DNA of 64,000 nucleotides from Panonychus citri. Its lineage: Eukaryota > Arthropoda > Arachnida > Trombidiformes > Tetranychidae. Made by a program: the position numbers and the translations under genes. Position 1 is the stretch's first letter, and each line of letters begins with the position of its first letter. Positions 53,801 to 62,122 of the stretch are shown piece after piece. Where the stretch lies: assembly GCF_014898815.1 (NCBI RefSeq), contig NW_026515539.1:3472001-3536000 (forward strand), given 5' to 3'. The notes beneath the pieces were generated by a model. The model did not search any database. It was not told where the DNA came from and saw only the letters and a list, made by a program, of their open reading frames with translations.

Positions 53801-56800
53801 ACCAAGTTTTTTCAATGGTTTTAAGTTTAACATCCAAACTAATACGAATCAGTAGAGCAACAATTAAAGATTCACAATTAACTAAACAATTTAACATAAT
53901 TAACTCTTTCTCTCTCTCTTTCTCTTCAATAGTTATACATTGAAGTTCTTAAGGATATCCTTCCAGGTAAAGAATTGCTTCTTGTTTTCAATGAGGTTCT
54001 TCTGATAACTGAGAATAATTCAACCAAGGATTCGGATAAAATTGAAGGTAAATAGATGATTATCATCTTCATCTTCCTTTATCACCTATCTCCCTGTTCC
54101 CCGGTTTCAATTGTTCACCAGCAATTAACTTAAATATCGCCCATGAAACAATTGTAAACTTTTTCCCAATCACAATCAACTAATTCGATCGCAAATTGAT
54201 CCTAGATGATAATAATTTCGTTGTTGTTTTTTTCTCACAGCACTTAATGTGTGTGTGTGTTACTGTTCATCATGATTAGTTAATTTTCTTGTTGATTTGA
54301 TTGTTTACTTGATGTTTTTTGATATAATTTACAATTTGAACTTCACTATCATCCGACCTGAACAATTTGTTGTTGATTATTATTGTTGATTGTTGAAACG
54401 GAATCTGATCCCTTCCAATTGGGTTACTGTTTAAAGGTCATGGTAGTGGTAACAACAGTAGTAATAGTTGATTGTTGATTGTTAATCTTGATTGTTGTTT
54501 AGGTCGATTCTTGTTTTTCTTGTCTATTCTGACAATTCAATCCACTTTTATATATTATATAACTTTTTTTTTCTTCACACTCTTACTATCAAAAGTTGAT
54601 CACAATTTACAAATCTTGATCATTTTCTTTACTCTCTTTCCAATTGTTCCCGTTTATAAATTAGTGGCCTTAGATTTATCGTTAGTGGTCTCAATAGATT
54701 CGTTGGTTCGTTACAACTAATAAACGATAATAAAACTTGTAGCATTTTTTTTTTCAACGAGTAACAATTAAAGTCCATTTGAATCTGATAATAATATCAT
54801 GAAAACAACATTGAACCCATTTGATTGAATAATAATAATAACAATTAAAAACAACAACAACAAGAAAATACAGTTACCCAATCACGATCAGTAATTAAAA
54901 CCTATTATTATCATTATCATCACGATAACATTTATTATCATCAATAGTGACCTGGTAACTGATTTATCACTCACACAGAGATTGATTTGTTATCAGAATT
55001 TGATTCAAATCTGATTAGTATTTTTGATAAACTTTCTTAATTATCTAACTGAAAATCGTACGTAACCTTTTTACTTTCGCGATTAAGACAAATTGATTAA
55101 CGATAATGAATCTAATCTTCGATTCACATGGACGGAAATTCATAGTTGACCTGGATTCTTGTACCAATAACAATCTACTACTAATTTACTTGTAGTTAAG
55201 TAGATGATCCGGTTGGCCTGTTAGCCGAAAGTGCGATAATATAATAATATTTATCATCGTTACAACTTTTACTTTCTAACGATTTTGGGAGAGAAAAAAA
55301 AACACAAAAAGTTTCATTTTTTTTTCTTCTCACATTCGAAAAGTGATAATAATAAGTTAACAATAATGATAATAATAATTCGTTATAATGATTTAATTAA
55401 TTGCAAGGTTAATTCGTTGGGGTCTCTTCTTGTGTCAAAGTAAATAGAAAAGTTAATTAGCTGAAGAGTTGACAGGTTGACGTTAGGAATGGTTGAGTGA
55501 GGGAGGAAAGAGGATATCATAACTGTGTCATGGTGGTGAATTGTAATCAAGATAATTGTGATTACTATTGCCAAGAAAATATCAAACAATTAGTAAAGAA
55601 ATTAGTTATCATGCCAGTTAAAGGTAGAAAAGAATCGAACTGTAATTATATATATATGATATATAAAAGAGAATGAAAAAAAAAAGTTCGATTATATTTA
55701 ATAAGCGAATTCACGATCACCGGAATCAAATTGGAGGGCAATTGACAATCGAATAACAATCAACAGCAATTAACATAATTAGTATCGTTATGATTACGAT
55801 ATCGCACGAATATTGTTATGGGTTAAATGTTTAATATCGATTGTTGATTGACAAACAACGAAGAATCAAGAGAAGGAGAAAAAAGAAAAAGTTCTAATCG
55901 AATTTTCGTTTGAGCTCGAACTTTTTACCTTCTTCTTGGAAGACAACGAAATGATCGAATTAACTGATTATAACAATTAACCAGATTTTGGAAATTAGGT
56001 TTAACCCACAACAAGAACAAACCAGCCAAAAATATAACAACTGATAAGAAGGAGAGAGAAAAATTGAACTGTAAATGATTATCATGATTATGATTATAAT
56101 CATTATGCTAATAATTAATTCATTAAGCAATTACAATCCCATGGATGGTTGAACACGGAGTTTGATTGTCAATTGGTGTGTTCGAGTTTTTTTGGATTCG
56201 AACTTTTTTTTTCTCTAATTCGAGTGACGACTTGAGTGACTTCAACAGCTCACCGGAGGGAATCACTTTCTCGCTCCTCATACTCACTTAATTTTTTTCC
56301 TCTCTCACTTTCTCTCTCTCTCTCTTAGTTGTATTCTCTTACAGTCAATCTCTAATTTACTCTCTCTTTCTAAATGTGTCCTCAATTTCCGTTTTTAATT
56401 GAACGACAACAACAACAATTATCAAATGATAATAATAGTAAACAAACAGTAAACCTCATCGTCGCTTCTGATCAACTATCCGTTGTCATTGGCGTTTTAT
56501 GACATTGGTGTTTAAGTGTAACACGGTTTTTACCCGAAGGCTATTTAAAGCTAATCTTTTTTTTCTGTTCAATGTTGTTGTTGTTTCTCGTTGTAATTAT
56601 TATTATCAATAAGTTAATTGTTGTTGTGGATTATCATTAATACATAACAATTTAAAGCAGCTGTTTAGGGTTACATGTGAACTGTTTTAGTGATAAGGTT
56701 TAGATTTAGGTTTAGGTTGAGGTTGAGGTTGAGACAGAAGCAGAGGTTGATGATGATGATGAGGTTGATGATGTGATGTGATGATTATGACGAGGATGAG

Positions 56801-59800
56801 GACAAGGATGAGGACAGTACAGAGTCTAGAGGATAAAGGTACAAGTTCCGTTGGGATGTTGCTAATAACAATCAGTTAATTTATTTGTGTGTTGATATTG
56901 AGAGTGAGAGTTTTTGATGATAGCGGGTGGTGGGGGTGAGAATGATGATGAAGAAAATGATGATGATGATGATGATGATTAGTGTCTGTGTGGTGTATTT
57001 GGTTTTTCTTGTTCATGGTTGGTTAGTCACTTGCTTTGGGATTTACTTTAGATTGTCAAGGGTCAAAGGTGATCAAAGGTAAAAGAGGAAGGAAGGAGAA
57101 GGAGATAGAGATGGAAGAAGCAGAAGAAGAAGAAGAAGATGAGAAGAGTCCAATAAGAGAATCACCTTGATTGTCATTGTAACTAATTTATATCTGTTGA
57201 TTATCATGAGGATGATGAGGATGATGAGGATGAAGATATGGATGATAAGTATTGAGGGATAAGGATAAGGATAAAGATGATGAAAAGTCTGTCTTGTGGG
57301 AGAGTTAAGTTTCCTGTCTAATGTTATCATTATTGTTTATTGTTATTGTCTAACTGTTAACAATTATTATTATGATTGTTGTTGTTGTTATTACGGATCC
57401 ATGGAGATGAAACTTTCGGATATGGATTTTGACACTGGGTCACCTCATCTCTATCTTCATCATCATCATCATCATCATTAGATAAACTCCTACACGTTAT
57501 TAATGATTATTAAGATGATGGTGAGAAGGATGAGGATGAGGAATAGGATAATTATCTCTCTCTCTCTCTCTCTCACTCACTCACTCACTTTTCTCTGTCT
57601 CTTTACCTTAAATTGTGAGTGTGTACGGAGGAAGATATTAGTTTGGATGATAATTAGTTTTCCTTTCCTTTTATCTATTAAAACCAATAGATTAACATCA
57701 TCTTTGATTGTCAACAATTAAATTTTCTATTTCCTATCATGAGCGCGTAACGCGTGCCAAATATTACTTTTTGTCATTTCCTCTTAATCATAAACATCAT
57801 CAACAAAAGGTATCAGATGATAATGATTATCATCTTATGATTATTATTAGTTTTTCATTGTAACCGAAATCATTAATTGTTATTATTATTTGATTACTTT
57901 GCATCTGTTTGTTGCTTCAATGATTATTATCATCAAATAATAATTGATGTTGGACAATTTATTAATTGTTTGCAATTTGATAATATCTTCGTGCATTATT
58001 ATTGATTAACTAACCATTTTTATCTAATCATGATTAGACTTTTACAGAACACAAGCAATTTGATACAAATAAATAGTTGATTGTGATTTACCAAATTAAC
58101 TTATTGATTTTAATCTCTAATCATTTCAATATTATTATTAATCATCTTCTCAACTTAATTGTGATTTCCTTAAATCTCCCACTCACAGGATTACCTTTCT
58201 TTAATCTGTTTGGATTAGGAAGTTCAGTTAATCAACAACAAATCCTTGCAGCAATTGCAGCTAATCTGAGTTACTCCAATCTACCATCATCAACAAGGTA
58301 AGAATCAATCTAATTACAATTTAATCTAATTGTTAATCAATGTCAAAATATTATCAAATTGATAAATTAACTTATCTTAACAATTGAATAACAATTGAAA
58401 AGCAAAAAAAGTTATCAAATCAAATTAAATTAAATCTAATTGAATTGTGATATCCGTAAATGAAACCAACCAATATAAAGTTTTTTTTTCTTGTTGCTTT
58501 TTAAATTTAATTGTGACAATTGGTTTTTATTGTCAACCATAAGGCCTGATGATGATAATGAAGATGAACAATTAGATTATCAATTATGATTGCGATGATA
58601 AGTTTAACTAAACTATGAAAAGATTTTGATTAAATGTCGTTAACCCGTTTTCAGGCCAACATGAAGTGTTCAGGTACCGATGGTGTTGGGTTAAAGTGAA
58701 AGGGAAAAGATGATAATGATGATGATGATGATTATTATTATTGGAGATGAAAGAGAGCGGATGATGATAAGATGATGAAGGGATAGGAAATAAGTGTGTA
58801 AATGAGCTGAAGAAGAGAAAGTGGAAATGAAAAAGATGAAGATTAGGTGAAAATGAGTGAGACTGATGATAGACAGAAATAGTGAGTGGAATTGATAAAA
58901 AAAGGTTTCGAAGATGAAGAAGAGGGTGATGAAGATGAAGATGAAGATGAAGATGAGGATGATGATGAGAGTAAATTGGATGCTCGGACGATTCTAAGAT
59001 CATCAGAGCAGATTGAGATGAAAGTTATTGGAGCGATTGGAGCAAAATTAGCAGAAGATGATGAGGATGATGATGATTATCATGATGATGGAAAATGAAA
59101 ATGATGAGAAGAGGGAGAGTTAACTGTAAAAAAGAGGGAGAGAGAGAGAGATAATGATAATATTATTAACTAACTGTTGAACATTGATTAAGATAGTGAG
59201 AGTTAATCATAATTAAACACTAAACACGAACAACAAGTTTGAACATTTTTATTAACAACAATTGAGTTTTAACGATTTCCAATCAGACCGAGAACAATTA
59301 TATTCACACATGAGGAGTTTCCCTCTCACTTTTCCCACTCCACCATCAGAATCTGAATTAAAATGAATCAGAATCATTTTACTTTTCATTTTCCACCATA
59401 AACATGATAGCATATATTGATTACAATTATAATCAACATTAACTGTCAACAATAACAACGTTGACAATTTTCAGGTTACTTTCAATTCAATTGAACGATT
59501 TTACAATCAGTTAGTTGATTATGTTACTATTATCATGATGATAATAATAACAAATCATGATGATAATCATGGTGATGATGATGATGATTCCAAGCCTTTT
59601 TTTTCTTCCTCCTTTTTTTCAGCAAAAAAAAAATTAGTAAAATTGTTCATCATGATGATGATTTTTTCAACAATTACAATACAATAATTGATAATTAACT
59701 TTAGTCAAACAATTAAACTTACACTTAACTTTGCAATCGTTTTTGTTATTTTTACAATTAATTAGTAATAATGTTTGTCTTTTCATTTAATACCTGATTT

Positions 59801-61704
59801 TGTTATTCTTAATCAATATTCTCGGGTTAATTATGATGATATTGATGGCGATTATCAGATGCCCATGATTGGTATCAATCTTATAGCCTCAGGGTATTCA
59901 TTTGCTAAACAATCATCATCATCAACAATCAAACAACAACAAAAAACAACATAATCAACCAGAAAAATAAATTGTTTCTTCCCATAATTATCATGATGAT
60001 TAACTGGAAACCTTGCTCCAGGGTAAATTAATTGAATAACTTGTCTCGATATTAAATGTTAATGATGATTAAAGTTTTAATTTAGTTCGTAAAGATTGTC
60101 AAAAGTTAATCAATACATTATTTAAACCAACACCCAATTCATAATATTGATGATTGGAAATTTGTTATTACCAGTTAATTGTGATTACTGATTGTCACTG
60201 ATCAAGACACTGATTTAAAACATGTAAACAAATGGAGATGGTATCAAATCAGGAACCTAATTAGTTGATTGTAATAATATATATACATTTATGTAATTCA
60301 GATCAATCATATTCACCAAAACAATTAACTCAATTTAACCTTAATCATTATTTGAAAACAAGGGTAACCAAAAAATTGATTTGATTATTGTAATTATTAA
60401 TTACGAATCAATATCAAAGTTTTAACTTTCACTTTTTTCACGTTGATTGTTGTTAATCAACTCATTGAGATAGATTAACAGTTGATCAACTTAATTTTAA
60501 TTGTTTACTGTTAAAAGGTTAAGTTAAATTGTTAGATCAGGTTGAAACCATTGATCCGGATAAAAGTTTGGTTAAATTGTTGCGATCAAGAATTAACTTG
60601 ATCAACTATTATCCTAATATATGAAATAAAAAACAACGTACAAGATAAAAGTTCATTTGTTAATTGTTGTTAACAACAATCAGTAAACAACGAAACTTAA
60701 ATTTATTGGTTGACAATTAAATTAAATTAAGTTGATCAACAAACAAATTAAGTAGATGAAAAAAAATGCCAACAAATCAATTGAAAACAAATAGATATTC
60801 AATTCCAAGGACAGGTTAACCATATACAAGGTTAAATTTTGTCAACTAATTTAAACAATTAACTTGTTATAATTAACCAATTTGATGAATTAAAAGTGAA
60901 AGTGTTTATTAATAACTGAACCATTGATCAGGTTAAAAGTTTAAATTCAATTGTTGATTGAATTAAATTGTTGGAAAGTGAGAGTAAAAGTTATTGAGAA
61001 AATTGTTTTTCTTTTTCTTCATCAATTCATTGATCATATTTACAGTTATCTTTGAGCATCTTCATCACCACAATCATGATTATCTTCATCATCTTTATCA
61101 TCTTAATCACCAACATATGTTAAATAATTTAACCTAAATAATTTAATCATCTTCGTTATCAATCATCACTTCATCAAAAGTGATTAAAAAAACTAGTGAT
61201 CTTATCATTCACAACAACTTTAAATGATCATCATTTAGCTTGGTGATGATGATGATGATGATTAAGATAAAGCTGATTAGGATGATTAGTAAATCATGTT
61301 TTAAAGTAATTTACTTGATGACAATTTACTTGACAAATTGATTAGCAGAATCAGAAAACGATCATTAAACTAATAATTGGGAATCATGGAAACTTTAAAG
61401 AAGAGAAAAAGTTTTTTTTTTCCAAATTCGATTATCATTTAATTGATTAGATAATTATGTCTTTTAATTGTTATTATGGTCAATGAATTTCATGATGATC
61501 AGGATGATGAAATATCGACCATCGAACCTATAGAAACATCGATATGATTTTTAATGAAACCGTTATAAGAATCAGTGATTACTATGATTAAGATTATTCA
61601 GAATAATTTAAACACAATTTAACTTAAATTACTTTCTCATTTTTCCGTCTCTCTCACTTTCTTATTTATCATCCTCATCATCCTCAATTGACTTACTTTC
61701 ATTA

Positions 61705-61736
<32 letters not shown>

Positions 61737-62086
61737 TACTACTTCGAAATCTTCAAGCTCTTTCTTTTTCTCTCTCTCTTTTCGTTCTCTTCGATATGAC
61801 CTTACCCCTCCCTTTTTCCTCTCTCATCATCCCACCCATTTGATCCGCTTTTCGCTTTCACTCCCTCTCCCTCTCTTTCTCTCTTCGATCTTTCTCTCTT
61901 TCTCTCTTCCCTTTCTTTTCTCTTTCTTAAAACACGTTAATATGTGACCGAGCGTGCGTTTCAAGCGTACGAACAAGTAGCTATCATCATCATCCTCTTT
62001 CTTCATCTTCTCCTAAAAGAAAACAAAAACACTTTCTCCCTCGAAATTTTCACTTTCTTTCGCTCTCTCTTCTTCGTGTATCTTAT

Positions 62087-62122
<36 letters not shown>

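Larger units (their letters stand above)
43360..53932 (+). other. Intron 2 of ham/MECOM-like gene (about 10.6 kb)
   Basis: The intron runs from the GTAAGC donor to a pyrimidine-rich acceptor (CTCTTTCTCTTCAATAG) before exon 3. It is AT-rich with GAT/ATC blocks, a long CT array at 47781-47821 and GAT arrays such as 49718-49745. The left arm of the large inverted repeat (about 51566-53089) lies near its 3' end, about 840 bp before exon 3. No coding exon or mobile-element protein is recognisable. Confidence 0.8.

Noticed and set aside
58608..59003. 131-codon minus-strand frame opposite that region
   Set aside because: Composed of His, Leu, Ser and Phe runs from the complement of GAT/GAA repeats; no domain.
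58886..59098. Plus-strand Asp/Glu-rich frame in intron 4 as an extra exon
   Set aside because: Most of it is GAT/GAA repeat. The upstream AG follows an A-run without a pyrimidine tract and no GT donor follows. The central stretch KLDARTILRSSEQ is odd but unsupported.
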